Shown: positions 1 to 5,213 of the stretch, in pieces
How the letters are laid out: each line of letters opens with the position of its first letter
Numbering within the stretch: the first letter of the stretch is position 1
NCBI GenBank assembly: GCA_030609785.1
Contig: JAUWTC010000235.1
Coordinates: 1 to 5,213 of the forward strand
Length of the DNA: 5,213 nt
Direction of reading: 5' to 3'
Source of the DNA: Holophagae bacterium
GTDB lineage: Bacteria > Acidobacteriota > Thermoanaerobaculia > Thermoanaerobaculales > Sulfomarinibacteraceae
Translations under genes and position numbers: made by a program
Notes under the pieces: model-generated
The model's input: the letters and a program-made list of their open reading frames with translations, nothing else
Database searches by the model: none
Told to the model about the DNA's origin: nothing

Positions 1-131
1 GAAAACACGTGGATTTCCTGGAGATCGACAGGCCGCTCTACCGCGACCACAACGCGATGATGGCCCTCGTCGCCAGCCGAGAAATCCTGGACACGGTCGA
101 GGGTGAGATCGGCGAGTTGGGGACGTACTAG
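1..131 (+). CDS. hutH: C-terminal end of an aromatic amino-acid ammonia-lyase, probably histidine ammonia-lyase (5' truncated)
   Basis: Reading from base 3, 42 codons run to a TAG at 129-131; the start lies left of the window. The visible tail contains FLEIDRPLYRDHNAMMALV and then REILDTVEGEIGEL. This matches the last segment of the histidine/phenylalanine ammonia-lyase family, where a conserved (V/I)xFLxxDRPLxxDI helix is followed by an acidic VExEIGxL end. Family members use an MIO prosthetic group to eliminate ammonia from histidine (giving urocanate, first step of histidine degradation) or from phenylalanine/tyrosine. The MIO-forming Ala-Ser-Gly loop and the substrate-specificity residues are outside the window, so histidine versus another aromatic substrate cannot be decided; HutH is the commonest bacterial case. 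The protein is cytoplasmic in known members. It is convergent with the next gene and there is no other hut gene in view. Confidence 0.72.
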   Translation, partial: KHVDFLEIDRPLYRDHNAMMALVASREILDTVEGEIGELGTY

Positions 132-166
132 GAGTTGCAAGCGTATCCGAAAGAACAAGAACACAA

Positions 167-221
167 TTGAATCGCGAAGAGCGCAAAGAACGCGAAGGGG
201 ACGCAAAGAGGGCATGAAGAG
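167..221 (+). repeat. Purine-rich dispersed repeat, copy A
   Basis: About 55 bases downstream of the ammonia-lyase stop are built from 9-nt units of the form CGC(A/G)AAGxx: 173-181 cgcgaagag, 182-190 cgcaaagaa, 191-199 cgcgaaggg and, after a 2-nt insert, 202-210 cgcaaagag. A diverged copy lies in inverted orientation at 1761-1812; by eye roughly 80% of aligned bases agree, including the TTGAA start and the AAGAACGC core. It is non-coding by position. Similar CGCAAAG-rich intergenic repeats are, from memory, common in environmental bacterial genomes. Its function is unknown. Confidence 0.6.
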
Positions 222-236
222 AAACCTCTGGTTTTT
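220..236. terminator. Weak A/T-rich hairpin in the convergent gap
   Basis: AGAAACC and GGTTTTT can pair around a TCT loop (seven pairs including one G-U), so the T-run is part of the 3' arm. It lies 89 bases after the ammonia-lyase stop and 81 bases beyond the stop of the opposing gene, so it could serve either strand as a weak terminator. A competing outer hairpin pairs CCTCTG (225-230) with CAGAGG (245-250). The stem is short and AT-rich, so the call is tentative. Confidence 0.25.
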
Positions 237-253
237 CGTGTCATCAGAGGAGC

Positions 254-271
254 GCGGGGCTCCTGCCCCGC
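254..271. terminator. Strong GC hairpin between convergent genes, possible terminator or REP-like palindrome
   Basis: GCGGGGC (254-260) and GCCCCGC (265-271) form a perfect 7-bp stem around a TCCT loop. It sits between the ammonia-lyase stop (131) and the stop of the minus-strand membrane protein gene (317), where a bidirectional transcription stop would be useful. Neither side has a T-tract, so it does not fit a classical intrinsic terminator. A dispersed REP-like palindrome is an equally good reading. Confidence 0.4.
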
Positions 272-316
272 AACGGTCGCTTTGGCTGAGGAGTGTGTTC
301 GTGCGTTGGTGTGGAT

Positions 317-1597
317 CTACTCGGTTGCAGGTGCATCCAGCACGACCGGGTCCAACCAATTTTGTGGACCTGGCCTTTTGAGGGCCTTGAGGAGTTTGGG
401 ACCACCAGCGACGTCCAAATGCAGCCGCCCGTCGTCGAGCAGTCGGTAGTCCCGAAGTTGCACGCTAAAAGGGTCCGGTTCGGTTAGAACCGGCAGATTG
501 GGCCGCGTCTCGGGGAAGGCTCCGTCGGGCCACTGGGTCGTCCGCATGGTCAGTGCGGCGTCGAGCAATTGGCGTTGGGCTGCGATGGCTTGAGTTCGGG
601 CGATGGTATTCAGCGTGTTAGGGCGGCCGATTTCGGCAACAGCACGGTGGATCTTCCAGAGCGAGGGCCGTGGGGGTTGTTCAAAGGCCTCGGGCTGCAG
701 GCCAAAGGGTCGATCGATGAGATCGAGGCAGGACATGGTGACGTCGATACGGGCGGCTTCGATCAGGCGACAGAGAATCGGGGTGACGATCGGGTGGATC
801 AGGACCTTGATGATTCCGCCATCAGGTGTTGATTGACATGCCTCATTCAAGGCCTTGGATGTCTTGGTGTAGTCGCCAATCAAGGCCGCCCGCAAGACCC
901 GACTGATCTGAGGTTCCGGGATGGCGGCCTGGCATTGCTTGAGAAACGGCGTGTCAACCCGTCCCGAGTCTTCTCGAGTCAGATGGTCCAGCATGACCTG
1001 GTTGGTCAGGAGATGAATTGCATCGGAAAATATCGTGTTTGTCAGATCTGGGTTTGCGTCGAGTTCGATGTTCACGGCGCGAAGCGTCCCCAGGGCCTTT
1101 AGGAAACGCTCTTGATTGCCGTCAGCGAGGCTCAGACGAGCCTCAGCAGTTATCAGTCTCGCGAGGTAGAGCATCGGCAGAAAGCTCTTGTGGTCAGGAT
1201 CGACCGTCTCTGCGGGTTGGGGTGGCTCTCCAATGGCATCTGAAACGGCCTCCCCGATATTGTTGTTGCGTTTGACTACGAGTCGGACCGTTTCCAATTG
1301 CTCCGGGGTCCAATCCTGGCAGGCCAGGGAAGATGCAGTACTTACGGCGATTCTTTCGTCCTTTGTCCACTCAATACCCTCGCCGATCTTTGAAACTGCG
1401 ATCAGGCCGTGGGCGAGCTTCCGGGTGGTCATCTCTGTTTCCTGGTATCCAGTGGCCTTTTCGAAGTTCTTTCGGGTTTGTTTCAACTCCCACCAGCTCC
1501 ACCCATTCATGACCAACACTGCTGTCAAGGCCAAGCCCAGGACAACCAGCACGGTCTTAAGAAAGAACCGAAAAAGAGATGTTCGTTTTGTGGTCAT
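317..1597 (-). CDS. Membrane-anchored protein of unknown function, 426 aa
   Basis: I do not recognise this protein. The start is placed at the ATG at 1595-1597 because CAGAGGAG lies five bases upstream; an in-frame ATG 16 codons earlier (1643-1645) lacks a comparable ribosome site and would put polar residues before the membrane segment. Residues 4-14 carry K4, R5, R10 and K14. Residues 11-30 are strongly hydrophobic (FFLKTVLVVLGLALTAVLVM), giving one N-in anchor with the remaining ~390 residues outside the cytoplasm. There is no lipobox. The body is mostly helical-looking, with an early charged stretch and five scattered cysteines. Residues about 334-400 hold a distinct tail: a helix with AAQRQLLDAAL, then WPDGAFPE, then DPFSVQLRDYRLLDDGRLHL. 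This resembles the (R)xGxYP...DPFxGxxLxYR pattern seen at the ends of some pseudopilin-like and planctomycete/acidobacterial hypothetical proteins; that likeness is from memory. Sampled lines look lower in GC (about 52-60%) than the neighbouring nagZ. Confidence 0.85.
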   Translation of the reverse strand: MTTKRTSLFRFFLKTVLVVLGLALTAVLVMNGWSWWELKQTRKNFEKATGYQETEMTTRKLAHGLIAVSKIGEGIEWTKDERIAVSTASSLACQDWTPEQLETVRLVVKRNNNIGEAVSDAIGEPPQPAETVDPDHKSFLPMLYLARLITAEARLSLADGNQERFLKALGTLRAVNIELDANPDLTNTIFSDAIHLLTNQVMLDHLTREDSGRVDTPFLKQCQAAIPEPQISRVLRAALIGDYTKTSKALNEACQSTPDGGIIKVLIHPIVTPILCRLIEAARIDVTMSCLDLIDRPFGLQPEAFEQPPRPSLWKIHRAVAEIGRPNTLNTIARTQAIAAQRQLLDAALTMRTTQWPDGAFPETRPNLPVLTEPDPFSVQLRDYRLLDDGRLHLDVAGGPKLLKALKRPGPQNWLDPVVLDAPATE

Positions 1598-1602
1598 TGT
1601 GG

Positions 1603-1609
1603 CTCCTCT
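1603..1609 (-). promoter_or_regulatory. Ribosome binding site deciding the start of the 426-aa gene
   Basis: On the minus strand AGAGGAG is followed by CCACA and then ATG at 1597. This is a strong Shine-Dalgarno match at good spacing, and it is why the 1597 start is preferred over the longer frame beginning at 1645. I could not find a convincing -35/-10 pair upstream. Confidence 0.75.
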
Positions 1610-1658
1610 GTTCCCACAGTACATTGGATCACGTGGTAACGTCATTCAAAATTCCGGA

Positions 1659-1748
1659 GTGTTCAAAAGACCGGTACCGATAATTACACGGCGTGCCGTG
1701 CCCGTGTTCAATCGAACGGAACCGATGGCTACACGGCGTGCCGTGCCC
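1659..1748. repeat. Two abutting 45-nt tandem repeats, each with a perfect palindrome
   Basis: Unit 1 (1659-1703) and unit 2 (1704-1748) are the same length and join with no gap. By my alignment they match at 38 of 45 positions, with mismatches at unit positions 9, 10, 13, 17, 24, 25 and 26. The last 19 bases (TACACGGCGTGCCGTGCCC) are identical in both, as are the first eight (GTGTTCAA). Each unit contains the palindrome CACGGCGTGCCGTG (1687-1700 and 1732-1745), able to form a 5-bp stem with a 4-nt loop. They lie between nagZ and the 426-aa gene. There is no T-tract after the stems, so a REP-like repeat or protein-binding site is more likely than an intrinsic terminator. Confidence 0.8.
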
Positions 1749-1760
1749 TTTCTGTGGCTA

Positions 1761-1812
1761 TTTCTTATGCTCTTTGGGTTCCCTTAGCGTTCTTGGCGTC
1801 TTTGCGGTTCAA
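1761..1812 (-). repeat. Purine-rich dispersed repeat, copy B (inverted relative to copy A)
   Basis: Read on the minus strand, this begins TTGAACCGCAAAGACGCCAA and continues with AAGAACGC, TAAGGGA and CAAAGAGCATAAGA. It aligns with the repeat at 167-221 along its full length with a few substitutions and short gaps (about 80% by eye). It begins 17 bases past the nagZ stop. Together the two copies bracket the 426-aa gene in opposite orientations about 1.6 kb apart. Confidence 0.6.
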
Positions 1813-1828
1813 CTGCCTTCTCGTGCCT

Positions 1829-2875
1829 TTATGTGGCCGCAGCAGCCTTCCGAGCCTTCTCCCACAGCTGGGCGACGGTTTCGTCGTCGGGCGCGGGGAC
1901 CGCGGCGGCCTGGCGGCACAGATCCCGGGCCAACGTGCCCAGGCGGGACCGGCCCTCGTCCAGAATGTCGGCGAAGGTCGAGTCCGCTTCGGCCTCGTGG
2001 TGGAGATGGTCGGCGATCTCTTCCAGCCGATCGAACGCCTGGCAGACCAGGACGCCGTGGTTCCGGGCCCGGAGTGCTGCCGCAACCAGCTCGGGAAGAT
2101 CTCCGAATCCCTCGAGGGCGCCCATTTCCAGATCATCCGAAAGCACGACCGGTCTTCCGGGCAAGTCGACGGCCAGCTGAACGATGTGCCGTGACAACGA
2201 GGCGGGCTTTTCGTTCTCGCCGAGTACCGGCGCCACCACGTGCCCGACCATGACGATGGGGATGTCGGATGACAGGGCGGCAAAGACGCCGAGGTGTTCG
2301 TCCAGATCCTCGATGCGGTGGTCCAGGGTCGGCAGATTCTCGTGGGTGTCGATTTCGACGACGCCCAGGCCGGGAAAGTGCTTGATGCAGCCGCTGACGG
2401 ACCAGGCGCCCATCTTCTCGGAGAAGGCGCGGGCGAGAGTGGCAGAGCGTTCTGCTGAGGGGCTCAGGCTTCGGCCCTGGCGTGCGATCAGGCCGTCCGG
2501 CCGCTCCAGGTCGATCACCGGCGCCAAGTCGAGGTGGATGCCCAGTGCCCTGCAGGCCGCACCGGCGGCGTCGCCCAGGGCCTGAATCCCCTTCATGCCG
2601 CTCGCGGCCGCTTCGGATGGTGAGGGGAGATCACCCCAAAGGGCGGTCAGTCGGTTGACCAGGCCGCCCTCGAGATCGATGCAGACGAAGGGCCGCGGGT
2701 CCATATCCCGGACCGAATGCACCAACTCTCGGACCTGGTCTGGGCTTTCGACGTTCCGCGCGAAGAGGATGATGCCGGCCGGTTTGATCCGGTCCAGTGT
2801 TCTTCGTTCCGCTGCTGTGATCTCGAGGCCGGGAAGACCGACGACCAGCGGGAGGCTCGCCTGGCTAGCCTTCAC
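1829..2875 (-). CDS. nagZ: Family-3 glycoside hydrolase, NagZ-type beta-N-acetylhexosaminidase
   Basis: The 348 residues are close to the ~340 typical of single-domain NagZ. In known members this cytoplasmic enzyme removes N-acetylglucosamine from GlcNAc-anhydroMurNAc(-peptides) during peptidoglycan recycling. No signal peptide is visible. Catalytic landmarks in order are D67 and R75 in IDLEGGLVNRL (substrate binding), R135 in ARQGRSLSP, K165-H166 in KHFPGLG, the D176/H178 pair in IDTHENLP (general acid/base loop), and D247 in VLSDDLEMGAL (nucleophile). Spacing matches the family. Two usually conserved loop positions are changed: IDQEGGR reads IDLEGGL, and KHFPGHG reads KHFPGLG. The start is a GTG at 2873-2875, preceded by AAGG six bases upstream; the next in-frame ATG is not until residue 58, inside the fold. 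The start overlaps the end of mutS by 11 bases, so translation is likely coupled. The stop is TAA at 1829-1831. A related exo-beta-glycosidase specificity cannot be excluded. Confidence 0.93.
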   Translation of the reverse strand: MKASQASLPLVVGLPGLEITAAERRTLDRIKPAGIILFARNVESPDQVRELVHSVRDMDPRPFVCIDLEGGLVNRLTALWGDLPSPSEAAASGMKGIQALGDAAGAACRALGIHLDLAPVIDLERPDGLIARQGRSLSPSAERSATLARAFSEKMGAWSVSGCIKHFPGLGVVEIDTHENLPTLDHRIEDLDEHLGVFAALSSDIPIVMVGHVVAPVLGENEKPASLSRHIVQLAVDLPGRPVVLSDDLEMGALEGFGDLPELVAAALRARNHGVLVCQAFDRLEEIADHLHHEAEADSTFADILDEGRSRLGTLARDLCRQAAAVPAPDDETVAQLWEKARKAAAAT

Positions 2876-5213
2876 CGGACACCTTGTTTTTCAGGTTATT
2901 GAGCCAATTGAGCGCTTCGAGGGGGGTCATGGTGTCCAATTCGAGGTTGCCGATCTCGTCGAGAATCTCGTCCAAAGGTTGCCGGAAAAGGTCCATCTGG
3001 AGAATTCTGTCGCTCGCATCGGGGGCGGGACGCTGGGCGATGGGGTCGGCCGGAGCGGCCCGGTGTGCCTCCAGATCCAACAGGATTTCTTCGGCCCGAC
3101 GGCAGACCTCGTCGGGTACGCCGGCCAATTCGGCGACGTGGATGCCGTAGCTTCGGTCGGATGGGCCGTCGCCTACCCGGTGGAGGAACAATATCGTGCC
3201 CTTCCACTCCTTGACCCCCATCGATTGGTTGATCAGCCGTGGCAGTCGCCTGGCCAGGTCGGTCAGCTCGTGGTAGTGGGTGGCGAACAGGACCTTGGCC
3301 GCCCGGTCGTCGTGGTCGTGAAAATACTCGACGATGGCCCAAGCCAGGGACAAACCGTCATAGGTCGCCGTCCCTCGCCCGACCTCGTCCAGGATGACCA
3401 GCGACCGGGGGGTGGCGTGGTGGAGAATGTTGGCCGTTTCCGTCATCTCGACCATGAAGGTGCTTTCACCCTTGGCCAGCATGTCCGAAGCTCCAACCCG
3501 AGTGAAAATCCTATCGGTCAGTCCGATCTGGGCCGAAGCCGCCGGGACGAACGAACCCGTGTGAGCCATCAGCGTGATCAGTGCCACCTGACGGAGGTAG
3601 GTGGATTTTCCGCCCATGTTGGGTCCGGTCAGAAGGACGATCCGGCGGTCCTCGGCATTGAGTTCGCAGTCGTTGGGAATGAAAGGCGGGTCGCGCTGCA
3701 GAACCTCGAGAACCGGATGGCGACCGTCCCGGATCACCAGGCTCGTACCATTATCGACGACCGGCCGGCAATAGTCCTGTTTGCGGGCGCGGTCGCCGAA
3801 GGCGGCCAAGACGTCCAGGGCTGCGACCCGCGAGGCGGTTTCGGCGACGCGTTGCGCATGATCGGCGAGTTCGGCGATCAGACGGTCGTAGAGTTCCCGT
3901 TCCCGGGCGATCGCCTTGTCTTCGGCGGAGAGGATACGGCTTTCGAGCTCCTTGAGTTCGGGGGTGATGTAGCGCTCGGCGTTGGTCAAGGTCTGGCGCC
4001 GTTCGTAGTCGTCGGGAACCCTGTCCAAATTGGACTTGGACACCTCGATGTAATAACCGAAGACCTTGTTGTACTTGACCTTCAAGGAGCCGATTCCGGT
4101 CCGTTCGCGTTCGCGGCTTTCGATACCGGCCAGCAGTTCCCGGCCTCCGTGAGCCAGGGTTCTGTGCTCATCCAGATCGGCGTCCCATCCGGCGGCGATG
4201 GCGCCCTGGCCCACGAGGTGTGCCGGTTCGACTGCCAACCGCTGGTGGAGCATTGCGGCGATGTCGATCAGGGGGTCGAGGGTTTCGATCAGGGTGTGCA
4301 GAAGAGGGGCGGCGGCATGACGAACGGCCTCGAGGAGTGTGGGCAGGAGGTCAGCGCCCGCTCGGAGGGCGGCCAGCTCTCTTGGCAGGGCCTGGGCCAG
4401 TCCGATCCGCGCGGCCAGGCGCTCGAGGTCGGGGATCTCGGCGAGGCAAGCGCGCAGGTCATTTGTCGTTCTGGGATCTTCGACCAACTCGGCAACGGCT
4501 CGATGACGTTCTTCGATCTCTTCGAGGTCGATGCTGGGTCGAACCAGGTAGTCGCGCAGCAACCGGGCGCCCATGCGGGTCTTGGTGTGGTCCAACGTCG
4601 CCAACAGGGAACCGCGGCGGGTCCCGTCGAAAGCGTGCTCGACCTCGAGATTGCGCAGGGAGGCCCGGTCGATGACCAGTGCATCTTCCGGCTGCCTCCG
4701 CGAAAAAGACCGCAGGTGTTGGAGGGCCCCCCGGTGGGTTGCCTCGACGTAGCCCAACAATGCGCCGGCCATGCCCACAAGGCGTTCCCCTGAACTCAGG
4801 CCGAAGCCCCGAAGGGATGCGACACCCAAAACCCGGCGGAGTCGCTGCTCTCCGGCCGCCGGTGAAAATTCCTCGGGAGACAGTGGCGTTGCGGTCGGGG
4901 GCGGCAGTTCGGAGGGCCAAGCCTCGAGCCACGTGTCGTTGTCCTCCGAAACAAGGACCTCCCTGGGCCGGAGGCGAGCCAACTGCTCTGCCAGAGTATG
5001 GCCGTCGCCGCAGTCCATCCCTTCGAACAATCCGGTACTGACTTCAATCCAGGCAACAGTAGCGTGAGGACCATCGCCGCCGATCGCCGCCAGAAAACAG
5101 TGTTCGTTGCCCTTGAGGAGTTCGGTGTCGGATACCGTGCCCGGAGTGTGGGTACGGACGATCTCTCTCCGGACCAGTCCCTTGGCCGTGGCAGGGTCCT
5201 CAACCTGTTCAGC
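2865..5213 (-). CDS. mutS: DNA mismatch repair protein MutS (N-terminus beyond the window)
   Basis: The frame is open from the window edge to TAG at 2865-2867, giving 782 visible residues. MutS binds mismatches and, with ATP, recruits MutL. Visible residues 1-31 are the end of the mismatch-binding domain (VEDPATAKGLVRREIVR, THTPGT). The connector domain follows, then the lever, with the DNA clamp around 360-420 (KYNKVFGYYIEVSKSN at 380, YITPELKELE). The ATPase domain has Walker A GPNMGGKST at 530-538 (bases 3600-3626), the STFMVEMTETANIL segment, Walker B LVILDE ending at D609-E610 (bases 3384-3401) with GRGTATYDG, and ATHYHELTDLA. QMDLF at 739-743 (2985-2999) fits a sliding-clamp binding motif. 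The tail ends with a MutS-like LTxxEAL helix (MTPLEALNWLNNL). Aligning Walker motifs to E. coli MutS (K620, D693, from memory) puts about 84-90 residues off the edge, including the Phe-X-Glu mismatch finger. A TTG at 5028-5030 is only an internal leucine, not a start. This is canonical MutS, not MutS2. Confidence 0.98.
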   Translation of the reverse strand, partial: AEQVEDPATAKGLVRREIVRTHTPGTVSDTELLKGNEHCFLAAIGGDGPHATVAWIEVSTGLFEGMDCGDGHTLAEQLARLRPREVLVSEDNDTWLEAWPSELPPPTATPLSPEEFSPAAGEQRLRRVLGVASLRGFGLSSGERLVGMAGALLGYVEATHRGALQHLRSFSRRQPEDALVIDRASLRNLEVEHAFDGTRRGSLLATLDHTKTRMGARLLRDYLVRPSIDLEEIEERHRAVAELVEDPRTTNDLRACLAEIPDLERLAARIGLAQALPRELAALRAGADLLPTLLEAVRHAAAPLLHTLIETLDPLIDIAAMLHQRLAVEPAHLVGQGAIAAGWDADLDEHRTLAHGGRELLAGIESRERERTGIGSLKVKYNKVFGYYIEVSKSNLDRVPDDYERRQTLTNAERYITPELKELESRILSAEDKAIARERELYDRLIAELADHAQRVAETASRVAALDVLAAFGDRARKQDYCRPVVDNGTSLVIRDGRHPVLEVLQRDPPFIPNDCELNAEDRRIVLLTGPNMGGKSTYLRQVALITLMAHTGSFVPAASAQIGLTDRIFTRVGASDMLAKGESTFMVEMTETANILHHATPRSLVILDEVGRGTATYDGLSLAWAIVEYFHDHDDRAAKVLFATHYHELTDLARRLPRLINQSMGVKEWKGTILFLHRVGDGPSDRSYGIHVAELAGVPDEVCRRAEEILLDLEAHRAAPADPIAQRPAPDASDRILQMDLFRQPLDEILDEIGNLELDTMTPLEALNWLNNLKNKVSGEG
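2882..2885 (-). promoter_or_regulatory. Ribosome binding site of nagZ inside the end of mutS
   Basis: AAGG on the minus strand sits six bases before the GTG at 2873-2875 and lies within the last codons of mutS. This supports the GTG start and re-initiation by ribosomes finishing mutS. Confidence 0.5.

Noticed and set aside
173..210. Short-unit repeat as a CRISPR array
   Set aside because: The units are 9 nt, nearly contiguous and have no spacers of constant length, and no cas genes are present.
1643..1645. Upstream ATG as the start of the membrane protein gene
   Set aside because: It lacks a good ribosome site, whereas the ATG at 1597 has AGAGGAG at five-base spacing and gives a standard N-terminal anchor.
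1640..1690. Possible promoter for the membrane protein gene (TTGAAC and TTGAAT hexamers, TAATTAT)
   Set aside because: No pair of hexamers has both acceptable sequence and 16-18 base spacing on the minus strand, so no promoter is called.
1188..1787. A 199-codon plus-strand frame whose end shows a 15-residue repeat (ATRRAVP-like)
   Set aside because: The protein repeat is just the 45-nt DNA tandem repeat read in frame (45 is divisible by three). The rest of the frame is antisense to the membrane protein gene, and it shows no recognisable protein feature.
1765..2283. Alternative minus-strand frame overlapping the nagZ end
   Set aside because: It is a frame-shifted shadow, rich in Arg, Pro and Ser, with no motifs. 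The nagZ frame in the same interval carries the catalytic SDDLEMG motif and runs intact to its stop.
2595..4793. A 732-codon open frame on the plus strand, antisense to most of mutS and part of nagZ
   Set aside because: Its triplets are in exact register with the mutS codons on the other strand, so a stop could only arise opposite TTA, CTA or TCA codons, which are rare in this GC-rich gene. The translation shows no recognisable domain, while mutS on the minus strand is unmistakable.
5028..5030. TTG as the mutS start codon
   Set aside because: The same frame continues upstream to the window edge with clear MutS sequence (VEDPATAKGLVRREIVR, THTPGT, VAWIEVSTGLF). The TTG is the leucine in STGLF.

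Overview
The window looks like an ordinary chromosomal segment from a GC-rich, non-model bacterium. Phylum cannot be fixed from sequence alone. A Gram-negative-type, environmental lineage (for example Acidobacteriota or Planctomycetota) is my guess, based on high GC, REP-like intergenic palindromes and a large secreted or membrane-anchored protein of unknown function. No plasmid, phage, CRISPR, tRNA, rRNA or transposase signal was seen.

Layout, left to right. Positions 1-131 (+) hold the last 42 codons of an aromatic amino-acid ammonia-lyase, most likely histidine ammonia-lyase. Positions 132-316 are a convergent intergenic gap with a purine-rich repeat, a weak A/T hairpin and a strong GC hairpin. 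Positions 317-1597 (-) encode a 426-residue protein with one N-terminal membrane anchor and no recognised function. Positions 1598-1828 are intergenic, with two exactly abutting 45-nt tandem repeats, each carrying a palindrome, and an inverted second copy of the purine-rich repeat. Positions 1829-2875 (-) encode a complete family-3 glycoside hydrolase of the NagZ type. Positions 2865-5213 (-) encode the DNA mismatch-repair ATPase MutS, cut off at its N-terminus by the right edge of the window.

mutS and nagZ overlap by 11 bases and read the same way, so they are almost certainly co-transcribed and probably translationally coupled. Their products work in different processes: MutS recognises mispaired DNA, and NagZ trims N-acetylglucosamine from recycled cell-wall fragments. 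The 426-residue gene follows on the same strand but is separated by 231 bases of repeats, so membership of the same operon is uncertain.

I found no convincing new multi-gene system. The points most worth a second look are the repeat-flanked, lower-GC membrane protein gene, the tandem palindromic 45-mers, and the NagZ variant whose two conserved active-site loops carry leucine substitutions while the catalytic residues are kept.
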